Below are positions 1 to 8,352 of a stretch of DNA of 64,000 nt, piece after piece. This DNA is from Luteitalea pratensis. Its GTDB lineage: Bacteria > Acidobacteriota > Vicinamibacteria > Vicinamibacterales > Vicinamibacteraceae. The notes beneath the pieces are model-generated. The model saw only the letters and a program-made list of their open reading frames with translations, was not told the origin of the DNA and did not search any database. How positions within the stretch are numbered: position 1 is the first letter of the stretch; the number at the start of each line of letters is the position of its first letter. The translations under genes were made by a program, and so were the position numbers. The DNA lies in contig NZ_CP015136.1 of the NCBI RefSeq assembly GCF_001618865.1, forward strand, positions 4,251,001 to 4,315,000, given 5' to 3'.

Positions 1-234
1 ATAGACGCGGGCCTTGCGCTGGCTTTCGGTGACACTCCACGAGGACTTGACCCAGCCCTCCTGCTCGAGTCGCCGGAGGGCAGGGTAGAGGGAGCCCTCC
101 TCGACACGCAGCAGGGCGTGCGATGTCTGCTGGATGTGCTGGGCGATGGCGTAGCCGTGCCTTGGGCCCGCGTCCAGTGTCTTCAGGATCAGCAGGGTCA
201 GCGTGCCCTGGAGGGCATCAGTCCTTGGCGGCAC
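1..234 (-). CDS. PadR-family transcriptional regulator (3' end cut by window edge)
   Basis: The first 78 codons of a PadR winged-helix regulator, read on the minus strand from a GTG at 234; the rest lies beyond position 1. The protein opens MPPRTDALQGTLTLLILKTL, then HGYAIAQHI and EEGSLYPALRRLEQEGW, which are the recognition-helix and wing motifs of PadR N-terminal domains. Such proteins usually repress transporters or membrane-protease genes, often together with their own promoter. No ATG lies in frame upstream before a stop at about 277, and the N-terminus fits the family, so GTG is the likely start. It diverges from xerD across a short gap holding a tandem 14-bp repeat that could be its operator. 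The target is unknown from this window. Confidence 0.85.
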   Translation of the reverse strand, partial: MPPRTDALQGTLTLLILKTLDAGPRHGYAIAQHIQQTSHALLRVEEGSLYPALRRLEQEGWVKSSWSVTESQRKARVY

Positions 235-256
235 GGGGCCCCCGAATGCGATGCAT

Positions 257-284
257 CGACATCTATGCCTCGAATTCTATGCCT
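257..284. repeat. Tandem 14-bp direct repeat between padR and xerD
   Basis: Two adjacent 14-mers, cgacatctatgcct (257-270) and cgaattctatgcct (271-284), match at 12 of 14 positions. They lie 23 to 50 bp upstream of the padR GTG and before the xerD start. Position and spacing (14 bp, about 1.3 helical turns) would suit a regulator binding site, possibly PadR autoregulation. The repeat is seen directly; the function is inferred. Confidence 0.45.
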
Positions 285-320
285 AGAGAAGCGAGTGTGC
301 ACATCGCGATTTCAGGCGAT

Positions 321-1268
321 GTGAAAACGGCAGATTCGCGCGGTTATGCTGGCAAGGTGTCAGCGGACTCACCCAGCCCCAGCGACGCCCGGATCGACGC
401 CTACCTCGACCATCTGCGGGTGGTGCGGCGACTCCAACCGCTGTCGATCGAGAGCTACAACCGCGACTTGCTCCAACTGGCACGGTTCGCGGCAGGCCGG
501 GGGAGCTCGCCAGAGGTGCTGTCACTCCAGGACCTCGAGGCGTTCGTCCGGGCACTCATGGCGGAGGGATACTCGCCGCGATCGGTGGCGCGCATGGTTG
601 CCGGAGTGCGCGGGTTCTACAAGCACCTGCTGGTCTCGCGGGTCATCGCGTCGAATCCGTCCGAGGATTTGCGCCCACCCCGGGCCTGGCGGACTCTCCC
701 GCGGTACCTCTCGCTCGAGGAGGTCGATGCCCTGCTCGGGGCGCCCGATCTCTCCACGCCCCGGGGCCTGCGCGATCGCGCCCTGCTCGACGTGCTGTAC
801 GCAACCGGCCTGCGCGTGTCGGAACTGGTTTCGCTGCGACCGCCCGACCTGAACCTGGAGGTCGGATTCCTGACCTGTATCGGCAAGGGCGACAAGCAAC
901 GCATCGTGCCGGTGGGCGACCTGGCGATCGCGTCGCTGCGCGCCTACCTTGGCGGCGGCCGCATGGCGCTGCTGAAGGGGCAGGCGTCGCCGTGGCTGTT
1001 CCCCGGGGGACGCGGCACATCGGCGCTGACCCGGGTGGGGTTCTGGAAGCTGCTCAAGGGCTACGCGCTCAAGGCCGGCGTCTCGCACGACGTGTCGCCG
1101 CACGTCCTGCGCCACTCGTTCGCGACACACCTGCTGGATCGCGGCGCCGACCTCAGGGCCATCCAGATGATGCTGGGCCACGCCGCCCTGTCGACCACGC
1201 AGATCTACACGCACGTGCTCGAGGCGCGCCTGAAACGTGTCTACGATGCTCACCACCCGCGCGCGTGA
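321..1268 (+). CDS. xerD: Tyrosine recombinase XerD/XerC type
   Basis: A site-specific tyrosine recombinase of about 300 residues that would resolve chromosome dimers at dif with FtsK. An N-terminal SAM-like core-binding domain (DAYLDHLRVVRRLQPLS) precedes the catalytic domain. Catalytic residues are visible in order: Arg in ATGLRVSELVSL, Lys in GKGDKQRIVPV, His-x-x-Arg in HVLRHSFATHLL, His in GHAALSTTQIYTH and the Tyr in IYTHV. The length and lack of extra domains argue for a housekeeping Xer rather than a phage or integron integrase. The start is uncertain: GTG at 321 or GTG at 357 both fit, and the open frame runs back to 123 over non-family sequence. No mobile-element neighbours are present. 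Confidence 0.88.
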   Translation: MKTADSRGYAGKVSADSPSPSDARIDAYLDHLRVVRRLQPLSIESYNRDLLQLARFAAGRGSSPEVLSLQDLEAFVRALMAEGYSPRSVARMVAGVRGFYKHLLVSRVIASNPSEDLRPPRAWRTLPRYLSLEEVDALLGAPDLSTPRGLRDRALLDVLYATGLRVSELVSLRPPDLNLEVGFLTCIGKGDKQRIVPVGDLAIASLRAYLGGGRMALLKGQASPWLFPGGRGTSALTRVGFWKLLKGYALKAGVSHDVSPHVLRHSFATHLLDRGADLRAIQMMLGHAALSTTQIYTHVLEARLKRVYDAHHPRA

Positions 1269-1303
1269 GAAACCGGAACGGGGGATCAGGAACGCAGGAT
1301 CTG

Positions 1304-1448
1304 AGGAACGCAGGAACGCAGGGATCAGGATCTCAGGAATCCAGAAATCCAGGAATGACAATGCGCACGGTCGAGCGTTGTCGGCCGGCCGACTTTGGTC
1401 TGCGATCGCTTACGCTTCCAGGATTCGGGTGGGTGTTCCTGCGTTCCT
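1304..1448. repeat. Inverted word-repeat island between convergent xerD and lptFG
   Basis: The 193-bp gap 1269-1461 has no gene. It is built of reused words (ggatcagg, aggaacgcagg, aatccagg). The 13-mer aggaacgcaggaa at 1304-1316 recurs inverted as ttcctgcgttcct at 1436-1448, so the whole gap can fold back. It sits between two converging stop codons and could act as a bidirectional terminator, although there is no T-run. Confidence 0.55.
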
Positions 1449-1461
1449 GTGCTCCTGTGCT

Positions 1462-3933
1462 TTACGTCCGTGCACTGACGACGAGGTACGCGGCCACGGC
1501 GATGAAGAGGATGTTGGGCGCCCATGCCGCGAGCGGGGGAGCGATAGCCCCGGCACTGCCCACGGCCGCGAAGAGGCTCTGTGTCGTCCAGTAGAGGATC
1601 GCGAGGACGATCCCGATCCCGATACCGAAGAGGGTGCCCTTGCGGCCCGTGGTGACGCCAAAGGGAATGGCGATCAGGGTCATGATCAACGTGATGAACG
1701 GGAAGGCCATCTTGCGGTGCAGCGCCACCTGCAGGGGCACGCTGTTGTAGCCCGCCTGATCGAGCTCTGCGATGTGTTGCCGGAGTTGCCCGACCTTCAT
1801 GCGCTCGGCCAGCACCGCCTCCGGTTCCTCGACGCCGAAGTAATCCGGCGTCTCCATGGAGACGGTCCTGGTGGGGAAGACCGAGAAGGCAGTAACCGCG
1901 TTGCGGTCCCCAAAGCTACGCTGCCATCCCAGGTCGGCTCGCCAGGTGTGCGCATTCATGTGTGTCGTGACGCGCGCAAACGTGCGGCCCGTGACGTTCC
2001 AGCCGCGCGACCCGAACGTGTAGACCGTCAGGTCCTCGAGCCGTTGCGTGCGCGTGTCGAAACGCCCGTAGTGGTAGAGCTCGCCGTTGCTTCCAGCCAT
2101 CCACTGCCGGCTCGCGAGGTTGTAGGGCCGGGGCATGCCGGTCCGGATGGTGCTCTTCAGTTCCTCGGCACGCCGGTTGGACGCCGCGAGAATGCTCTGC
2201 TCCATGCCGAACAGCACCACGCTCCAGGCCAGTCCGAACAACAACATCGGCACGGTTGCGCGGTACAGGCTCACGCCGCACGCCTGCATCACCGTCAGTT
2301 CGCTGGTGCGGGTGAGCAGGCCCACGGTGACAAGTGTCCCGACAAGCGCCGCCAGGGCGGTGATGTAGTACGTGTACTGCGGGGTGGAGTAGAGGAAGAA
2401 GCTGAGGAGCATCTGCCCCGTGGTCTTCCCCTTGAAGAGGTACTCGCTGTAGTCGGTGAAGATCGCGATGTAGAACACCGCGAGCATGCCGAGGAACGTG
2501 ACGCCGAACACGCGCAGGTAGATGCGACTGAGGTACCGATCGAGCAGGTTGAAGGAGGGGAGTATCCCCTGTGGCACCTTGATGACCACCACGACCTGTT
2601 TGCGTCCGGAACTCCTGACCGCCGTCGCTGCCGGCGTCGCCGCAGGTGTCCCGGCGGGCACCGACCCGCTGTTGCCCACCGACGCGATGGCAGACGAGGC
2701 TCGCGGTGTCGAGCCGTCCGTCGTCTCGGCGGTGGCACGTGGCAACAGGCGCGCGAGCGCCTCCGGGATTGGAATGCGAATCGACGGCGAGAACTCGTAG
2801 CCGCGCGTCTTCAGCACCAGCAGGACGACGCCCGCGCCTCCCAGGACCACGTTCGGGATCCACAACGCGAATTCGGCGGGGACCTGGTGGCCCTTGGCCA
2901 GGGCCGTCCCCACGTACATCAGCACGTAGTACACGAGGACGACCGCGATACCGATCACGAACCCGGCATTCTTGCCGTCCTTGCGATGGCTGACACCAAG
3001 GACCAGCGCAATCAGGCCGAAGACCAGGCATGCAGCGGGAATCGTGTACTTGCGCTGGATCGCCATGATCGGGTTGTGCGGCGACAGGCCCTGTTCCCGC
3101 ATCTGGCGTGCTTTCGTGCGCAACTGCGGAATGGTCATCTCGTTGTCGCCGGGCGTGAGGCCCTGGCGGGGGAACACGGTTTCCGGATCGAGTTGCACTG
3201 TCAGGGCGTCGAATTGCTGGAGTTCATACTGCGCCGGCGCCTCGAGGGTCGACCGGTGCAGGATGCCGTCCTCGAGAATCAGGTCGACGCGACGTTGCGC
3301 CGGCTCGAGCACGAAATGCCCGCGGTCCGCCGTGAGCAGCTGCGTCTCGCCGGGCTTGCGCGTGTCGGCGAGGAACACGCCCTTCCAGCCGCGGGTGTTC
3401 GATGGGACGTCACGGACGTAGAGGACGAGGTTGGGAAACTCCTCGAAGAAGACCCGCGGCCGCACGTCGCTCTCGGCCTTGGCCTGGATGATGCGGAAAG
3501 TGATGTCGCGAAACGTCTGGTTGGCGCGCGGCATCGCCTCCATCATCGTGTAGGCGGTGACGGCGGTCGCAACCACCGCCATCAACAGCACCGGACGCAG
3601 GATGCGGTACAGGCTCACGCCGCACGCCTGCATGGCGACGGCCTCGCGGTCGGCCGACAGGCGGCCCAACGCCATCAGCAATCCCACCAGCAGGCTGATC
3701 GGGATCGTGATCGCCAGCGAGGAAGGCAGCAGCGTCAGGACGATACGGCCGATGATCGGCAGCGTCACGCCCTTGGCGATGAGCTTCTCCGCCACGTCCA
3801 TGATCGTGGGGATCTGCAGCAGGAACGTGAGGATGAGCAGCGTCAGGCCGAATGGCGCCAGCGTCTCACGGATGATGTATCGGTCGAGCGTTCGGAGCAT
3901 GGGGCAGGGGAACCGTCGGCACAGGCCCGCCAC
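1462..3933 (-). CDS. lptF-lptG: LPS export permease, LptF and LptG fused in one chain
   Basis: An 823-residue protein holding two complete YjgP/YjgQ permeases. The first copy (about residues 12-390, LptF-like) starts LRTLDRYIIRETLAPFG; the second (about 470-823, LptG-like) starts LLDRYLSRIYLRVFG. Both contain the family block VMQACGVSLYR or AMQACGVSLYR, six predicted membrane helices split 3+3, and a periplasmic beta-jellyroll between them. A low-complexity Ser/Thr/Ala/Pro linker joins the copies. In the usual system LptF and LptG are separate inner-membrane subunits that pair with LptB2 and LptC to extract LPS; here one polypeptide would supply both. GTG at 3933 has an AGGA six bases upstream, while ATG at 3900 gives a more family-like N-terminus (MLRTLDRY) but lacks a ribosome-binding site. 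Confidence 0.9.
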   Translation of the reverse strand: MAGLCRRFPCPMLRTLDRYIIRETLAPFGLTLLILTFLLQIPTIMDVAEKLIAKGVTLPIIGRIVLTLLPSSLAITIPISLLVGLLMALGRLSADREAVAMQACGVSLYRILRPVLLMAVVATAVTAYTMMEAMPRANQTFRDITFRIIQAKAESDVRPRVFFEEFPNLVLYVRDVPSNTRGWKGVFLADTRKPGETQLLTADRGHFVLEPAQRRVDLILEDGILHRSTLEAPAQYELQQFDALTVQLDPETVFPRQGLTPGDNEMTIPQLRTKARQMREQGLSPHNPIMAIQRKYTIPAACLVFGLIALVLGVSHRKDGKNAGFVIGIAVVLVYYVLMYVGTALAKGHQVPAEFALWIPNVVLGGAGVVLLVLKTRGYEFSPSIRIPIPEALARLLPRATAETTDGSTPRASSAIASVGNSGSVPAGTPAATPAATAVRSSGRKQVVVVIKVPQGILPSFNLLDRYLSRIYLRVFGVTFLGMLAVFYIAIFTDYSEYLFKGKTTGQMLLSFFLYSTPQYTYYITALAALVGTLVTVGLLTRTSELTVMQACGVSLYRATVPMLLFGLAWSVVLFGMEQSILAASNRRAEELKSTIRTGMPRPYNLASRQWMAGSNGELYHYGRFDTRTQRLEDLTVYTFGSRGWNVTGRTFARVTTHMNAHTWRADLGWQRSFGDRNAVTAFSVFPTRTVSMETPDYFGVEEPEAVLAERMKVGQLRQHIAELDQAGYNSVPLQVALHRKMAFPFITLIMTLIAIPFGVTTGRKGTLFGIGIGIVLAILYWTTQSLFAAVGSAGAIAPPLAAWAPNILFIAVAAYLVVSART

Positions 3934-3988
3934 CAGGCGTCCTGCTCATCTGACGATCATTTCAGAAGATTCGTCCGTCGCCAAACTT

Positions 3989-5950
3989 TCAGCGGCGCGC
4001 GGCGAGTGCTTCGATGGCGCGGCGCTGTTCTGCGGTGCCGGCAATCGCCAGCAGGTCGCACGCCTCGAGGGCTTCGGTCGGACCGGGGTTGGCGATCATC
4101 TGTCCCCGCCGCATGATGCCGACCACGGTCGCGCCGGTGCGTGTGCGCAACGCCAGGTCGGCGATGCGCCGGCCTTCCATCACGCTGCCTGACGCCACCT
4201 CGACCCACACGAAGTCGAACAGCTGGTGCGCGGCGCCGAGCTGGACGAGCTTCTGGTAGTCGCTGCCATCGCCGAACAGTGGCCCGTACATCTCCTGGCG
4301 CAGTCGGGTGCTCAGACGGTGCACCTCGGTAACTCCATAGTCCATGTGTAGCAGCGACTGCCGCACCATCTCGAGACCGGCCTCGAGCTCTGGCTGGACC
4401 ACCTCCGCAAGGCCACGTTCCTGCAAGTGCCGCAACTGCTCGGCCCCCTCGGCGCGCGCGACGATGCGCATCTGCGGGTTGATCTTGCGCACCTGCTCGA
4501 TGATCGCCTCGGTGACACTGATGATCGGCACCGTCACCAGCACCAGTCGGGCGCGGCTGACCTGCACCGCCTCGAGGACGACTTCCTGCGTCGCATCGCC
4601 GAACACCGCAGCGATCCCGGCGGTGCGCGCCTGGTCGAACCGACGATAGTCGAGCTCGACGAGCACGGCCGGCAACGTCAGACGCTGCAGGAACTGCGCG
4701 GTGAATCGGCCGACCCTGCCGCCCCCAACGATGACCACGTGATCGTGAAGGCCGGAGGCGGGGAGGTTGATGGTCTGGAACGGCTCCCGTCCTGACCGTC
4801 GGCGCCACCAGGCGTAGATGGGGCCGGTCAGCCCAGATACGGCCGGGGTGAGCACCATGCTGACCACCGCGGCGTTGAGGACGAGTGCAAAGGCCTCCGC
4901 GCTCAGCGCGCCACTGGCGAGGCCCACCCGGCCGAGCACGAACGCGAACTCGCCGATCTGCCACAACCCCAGGCCGACGGCGAGCGGCACCACGTTACGG
5001 TAGCCGAACCCATACGCCAGCCCCGCCAGGATCAGCGACTTGCCCACCAGGATCGCCAGCAACAAAACGACGACCTGACCAGCGGTGGCCAGCAACAGGC
5101 GCGGGTCGATGAGCATGCCGACCGAGGCAAAAAACAACATCCCGAACACGTCGCGTAGCGGAATGATGTCGCTCAGGGCCTGGTGCGCATAGTCGGACTC
5201 GCTCAGCACGAGGCCCGCCACGAAGGCGCCAAAGGCGAACGACAGCCCGAACAGGTACGTCGCGTAGCCCACGCCCAGCCCGATGGCCGTAATCGCGAGC
5301 AGGAACAGCTCCCGGGACTGCCGGACGGCGATGACCTGCATCAGGCGCGGCAGCAGTCGGGTACCGACCACGACCATCAGCCCGAGGAACAGGACGGCCT
5401 TCCCGGTGGCCGCGGCGAGCGCATGCAGCCCTGCCTCCGCATCCGAAAGGGCCGGCAGCAGGATCATCAGGGGCACGACGATGAGGTCCTGGGCGATGAG
5501 GACGCCGATCATGACCCGGCTCGACAAGGTGCCCATGCGACCCTGGCTCATCAGGGTCTTGAGGATGACCATCGTGCTGCTGAGCGCGATCAGCGCACCC
5601 AGCCAGAGCGACATGGTCCACGGCCAGCCGAACAGGTGGCCGAGTGCGGTACCGAGCAGGATCGTCAGCACCATCTGGATCGGCGTCCCGATGAGGGCGA
5701 TACGCCGGACCGGTTGGAGCTGCTTGAGCGAGAACTCCAGGCCGAGGGCGAACAACAACAGCGCCACGCCGATCTCGGCCAACAGCTCGATGTCGTGGGT
5801 GTTGGTGACGGCCCGGCCGATCGAGTGCGGCCCGACGAGCACGCCGGCGAGGATGTAGCCCAGGATCAGCGGTTGGCGCAGCGCCTGGGCGATGAGACCG
5901 CCGACCAGGCCGGCCACGATGACGATCGCGAGGTCTGCGGCGATGCCCAT
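3989..5950 (-). CDS. CPA2-family cation:proton antiporter with C-terminal RCK domain (KefB/YbaL-like)
   Basis: A 653-residue inner-membrane protein. About residues 1-380 form a 12-helix Na+/H+-exchanger-type domain with the family motifs [23 protein letters not shown] and [20 protein letters not shown] TrkA-N Rossmann domain follows, starting [15 protein letters not shown] (GxGxxG nucleotide site), and then a TrkA-C domain ending near [13 protein letters not shown]. This layout matches potassium or sodium efflux antiporters gated by a cytosolic nucleotide or metabolite. No KefF/KefG ancillary oxidoreductase is adjacent, so glutathione gating cannot be claimed. The next gene downstream, lptFG, begins 55 bp after its stop. 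Specificity for K+ or Na+ cannot be read from sequence. Confidence 0.88.
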   Translation of the reverse strand: MGIAADLAIVIVAGLVGGLIAQALRQPLILGYILAGVLVGPHSIGRAVTNTHDIELLAEIGVALLLFALGLEFSLKQLQPVRRIALIGTPIQMVLTILLGTALGHLFGWPWTMSLWLGALIALSSTMVILKTLMSQGRMGTLSSRVMIGVLIAQDLIVVPLMILLPALSDAEAGLHALAAATGKAVLFLGLMVVVGTRLLPRLMQVIAVRQSRELFLLAITAIGLGVGYATYLFGLSFAFGAFVAGLVLSESDYAHQALSDIIPLRDVFGMLFFASVGMLIDPRLLLATAGQVVVLLLAILVGKSLILAGLAYGFGYRNVVPLAVGLGLWQIGEFAFVLGRVGLASGALSAEAFALVLNAAVVSMVLTPAVSGLTGPIYAWWRRRSGREPFQTINLPASGLHDHVVIVGGGRVGRFTAQFLQRLTLPAVLVELDYRRFDQARTAGIAAVFGDATQEVVLEAVQVSRARLVLVTVPIISVTEAIIEQVRKINPQMRIVARAEGAEQLRHLQERGLAEVVQPELEAGLEMVRQSLLHMDYGVTEVHRLSTRLRQEMYGPLFGDGSDYQKLVQLGAAHQLFDFVWVEVASGSVMEGRRIADLALRTRTGATVVGIMRRGQMIANPGPTEALEACDLLAIAGTAEQRRAIEALAARR

Positions 5951-6193
5951 CAGGCGCGTGAAGATGAGCGGCGATTGCGGCCCGACATCGCCGAAGCCGG
6001 GCGCGCCGAAGCGTTAGGTCGAATCACACAAGTGGATACACACATCGCTTCAACAGGCCGTATTCTGGTGTAGATATTCAGAGTCCGATAATACACATTA
6101 TGTTAACTTCTAGATCTGGATTGAGCGTCTCGCTCAAGACGCTGCTGCGGTGCCCTACCGGTCGATTACGAGCCGCCGGGCCGGTTCACCAAC
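5951..6193. other. AT-rich intergenic region between parB and the antiporter gene
   Basis: A 243-bp gap without an ORF of note, and the most AT-rich stretch in the window (about 6030-6120, including gttaac and several TATTAT/ATTATG words). It probably carries the promoter of the minus-strand antiporter gene. A short inverted repeat, agcgtc(8)gacgct near 6124-6143, lies after the parB stop and may be its terminator, but no T-run follows. No parS-like 16-bp palindrome was seen here. Confidence 0.4.
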
Positions 6194-7072
6194 TCAATCG
6201 AGCGTGAGATCGGGCCGTACTCCGTCGCCGGGCTTGGCCGCGGAGGCGCGTTGTGTGCGCAAGTCGTCGAGGATGCGCTCGAGCGTCTCGATGACTTCGT
6301 CAGGCTCGACGTCCGCCTTCTTGAAGCTCAATGAGAACGCGAACTGCTTGGTGGGAGCCTTGTAGGTGAACGTGAACGCCTGTGGTCGTCCGCGCTTGGC
6401 GGCTTTCGGCTTGACCTGTTCACGCACTTCCTGGCGGGTCATGCCACCTGGACGAGACATCTGTTCGACCAGGGCCGCCATTTTTTCTGGTTCGCCCTGT
6501 CTAACTACCTGTAACAGCAATGACTTGGAAGAAATGTCGGCCAGCCGACAAAGCTGCTTGATCGGGTCCGGCATCTGGTTCAACGACAGCGATTCCGTGA
6601 TGGCTGTCCGGCTCTTGCCGAGCTTCTGGGCGAGTTTCTCGTGTGTGTAACCAGCCTTCTGACAGAGCGCCTGAAGCGCTTCGGCTTCTTCGAACGCCGT
6701 CAGGTCCTTACGCTGCAGGTTCTCGACCAGCGCGACCTCGAGAATGCCGACGTCGTCCACATCGCGGATGACGACCGGGAGTTCCTCGATTCCGGCACGG
6801 ACCGCCGCCTGGTAGCGACGCTCACCGGCCACAATCTGGAACCGGCTGCCGCGTTGCCGCACGACGATCGGCTCGATGAGCCCGTGCTCCTTGACCGAGG
6901 CGATGAGCTCCGAGAGGTCGCCCATCACCTGGCGAGGCTGGTTTGGATTCGGGTCGATGTGCTCGATGGAAATCATCCGGCCCACCGGCGCACCCGCCGA
7001 TGCCGTCAGCGTCTCGACGTAGTGGGCGTCGTGGCGCATGCGGACCGTCTCTGGCAAACCACGCTTAGACAC
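6194..7072 (-). CDS. parB: ParB-family chromosome partitioning protein
   Basis: A 292-residue ParB/Spo0J-type protein. The N-terminal domain has IDPNPNQPRQ, then the CTP-binding and clamp motif IVAGERRYQAA, followed by VALVENLQRKDLTAFEEAEA and a helix-turn-helix core (LGKSRTAITESLSL). Unlike long ParBs, the C-terminal part is short, with a lysine-rich linker and a final helical segment (VIETLERILDDLRTQ). GTG at 7072 is chosen because VSKRGLPETVRMRHDAHYVE looks like a family N-terminus and because it overlaps the parA stop by 8 bp, indicating translational coupling. It would load on parS and recruit ParA for origin segregation. No parS was found in the window. Confidence 0.9.
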   Translation of the reverse strand: MSKRGLPETVRMRHDAHYVETLTASAGAPVGRMISIEHIDPNPNQPRQVMGDLSELIASVKEHGLIEPIVVRQRGSRFQIVAGERRYQAAVRAGIEELPVVIRDVDDVGILEVALVENLQRKDLTAFEEAEALQALCQKAGYTHEKLAQKLGKSRTAITESLSLNQMPDPIKQLCRLADISSKSLLLQVVRQGEPEKMAALVEQMSRPGGMTRQEVREQVKPKAAKRGRPQAFTFTYKAPTKQFAFSLSFKKADVEPDEVIETLERILDDLRTQRASAAKPGDGVRPDLTLD

Positions 7073-7823
7073 GGCTGAGGACCTCCTCGCTGAAGGAGTA
7101 GTACTCGGACGCCCCGGACGAGTCCGGGGCAAAGCTGAAGATCGCTTCCTTGTACGCCGGACTTTCTTCGAGCCGAACGCTCTTCGTGATGACCGTCTTG
7201 AACACTTTGGTGCCGAACACTTTCTGGATCTGATCCCGGATGTCGCGCGCCAGGCTTGTACGGCGGTCGTGCATGGTGATCAGGACGCCGAGCACCTGCA
7301 GCGATGGGTTGGCGCGAATCTGGACCTTACCCACCGTCTCGAGCAGGTCGTCGGTGCCCTCCAGCGCGAAGTACGATGACTGGATGGGGACGACCAGGTG
7401 CGATGCCGCGACAAGCGCGTTGACCGTGAGGAGGCCGAGCGTCGGTGGGCAATCGATGACGATGTAGGGGTACTCGGCCTCGAGCGGCGCGAGTTTCTCC
7501 TTCAGTCGGAAATGGGCATCCAACTCGCCCACCAGCTTGGCCTCGAGCTTGGCGAGCGCGATGCGCGCCGGTGCGATGCTGAGGTGCGGCTGGTTGGTGG
7601 ACCGGATGATCGTCGAGATGGTGGTGCCGCCCTCGCCGGTCATCGCCTCGAACATGGTTGGGCCGACGGTCGCCATGTCGAGGAACGACATGGTGCTGTT
7701 GGCCTGCGGGTCGAGGTCGACGAGCAGCGTCGGGCGTCCGCGGAGTGATAACGCGGCGGCAAGGTTGATGGCGGTCGTGGTCTTTCCCACGCCGCCCTTC
7801 TGGTTGGCTATGGCCAGGATCAT
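7065..7823 (-). CDS. parA: ParA-family chromosome partitioning ATPase
   Basis: A 252-residue ParA/Soj/MinD-type ATPase. The deviant Walker A motif is NQKGGVGKTTTAINLA near residue 7. Switch I follows as DLDPQANST and Walker B as YIVIDCPPTLG. There is no N-terminal DNA-binding extension, so it is a Soj-like, non-plasmid type. It would bind the nucleoid nonspecifically as an ATP dimer and be released by ParB. The parB start lies within its last codons. It starts 46 bp after the BFN-domain gene and is probably transcribed with recN, miaB and that gene. Confidence 0.94.
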   Translation of the reverse strand: MILAIANQKGGVGKTTTAINLAAALSLRGRPTLLVDLDPQANSTMSFLDMATVGPTMFEAMTGEGGTTISTIIRSTNQPHLSIAPARIALAKLEAKLVGELDAHFRLKEKLAPLEAEYPYIVIDCPPTLGLLTVNALVAASHLVVPIQSSYFALEGTDDLLETVGKVQIRANPSLQVLGVLITMHDRRTSLARDIRDQIQKVFGTKVFKTVITKSVRLEESPAYKEAIFSFAPDSSGASEYYSFSEEVLSRV

Positions 7824-7869
7824 CGGCAGTCGGGTGCGCCCCCGGGCATTCTACGGGATGCCAGCGCGA

Positions 7870-8352
7870 TCACATCTTGTACTTCCCCATCTCGTCCGGA
7901 TCGAGGCTCTCCAGCCAGTGCTGAAGGCGCTCGGTATCCTGCGAGGTGGGCGTATCGAGCGGCCGGGTGTCGGTCAGGACATGCTCGGCCACGTAGACCG
8001 GCGCGCGGGTCCGAAGCGCCAGCGCCAGCGCATCCGAGGGTCGCGAATCGACGGCCACCTGGTCACCGTTCGCGTTCAGGTAGATCAGGGCGTAGAAGGT
8101 GCCTTCACGGACGTCCGTGATGTGCACCTCCGTCACCGTCCCACCCAGGGCCTCGATCATGTGCTTGAGCAGGTCGTGGGTCATCGGGCGGGGTGAGCCG
8201 CTGTTCTCGAGCTGCAGCGCAACGGCGTGGGCCTCGAACATCCCAATCCAGATGGGCAGGGTCCGCTCCCCCGCCTCGTCCCGAAGCACGAGGATCGGCA
8301 TGTTGGTGACCGGGTCCATCATCAGGCCCTTGATCAGCATGCGAACCGGCAT
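7870..8352 (-). CDS. BFN-domain (DUF151) bifunctional-nuclease-like protein
   Basis: A 160-residue protein of the DUF151/BFN family, recognised by PILVLRDEAGERTLPIWIG at the N-terminus, then EAHAVALQLENS, TVTEVHITDVREGTFYA and the DSRPSDALALALR signature. Members occur in most bacterial phyla and resemble plant bifunctional nucleases, but the activity in bacteria is not settled. The ATG at 8352 shares its A with the last base of the miaB stop codon (TGATG), and a GGAGG sits just upstream, so it is translationally coupled to miaB. The C-terminal tail after the fold ends in DPDEMGKYKM. Confidence 0.88.
   Translation of the reverse strand: MPVRMLIKGLMMDPVTNMPILVLRDEAGERTLPIWIGMFEAHAVALQLENSGSPRPMTHDLLKHMIEALGGTVTEVHITDVREGTFYALIYLNANGDQVAVDSRPSDALALALRTRAPVYVAEHVLTDTRPLDTPTSQDTERLQHWLESLDPDEMGKYKM

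Noticed and set aside
321-1268. XerD as phage or integron integrase
   Set aside because: Length, motif spacing and housekeeping neighbours fit chromosomal XerC/XerD; no att site, excisionase or cassette array is present.
1237-4116. Plus-strand open frame of 959 codons
   Set aside because: It lies antisense to the fused lptF-lptG gene, has Arg/His/Asp-rich composition without any domain, and mirrors the codon pattern of the true gene.
3989-5950. Glutathione-gated KefB/KefC assignment
   Set aside because: No KefF or KefG partner gene is adjacent and the gating residues cannot be confirmed by reading, so only the general antiporter family is given.
5951-6193. parS site near parAB
   Set aside because: No 16-bp palindrome close to TGTTTCACGTGAAACA was seen; gttaac near 6102 is only a 6-bp palindrome.
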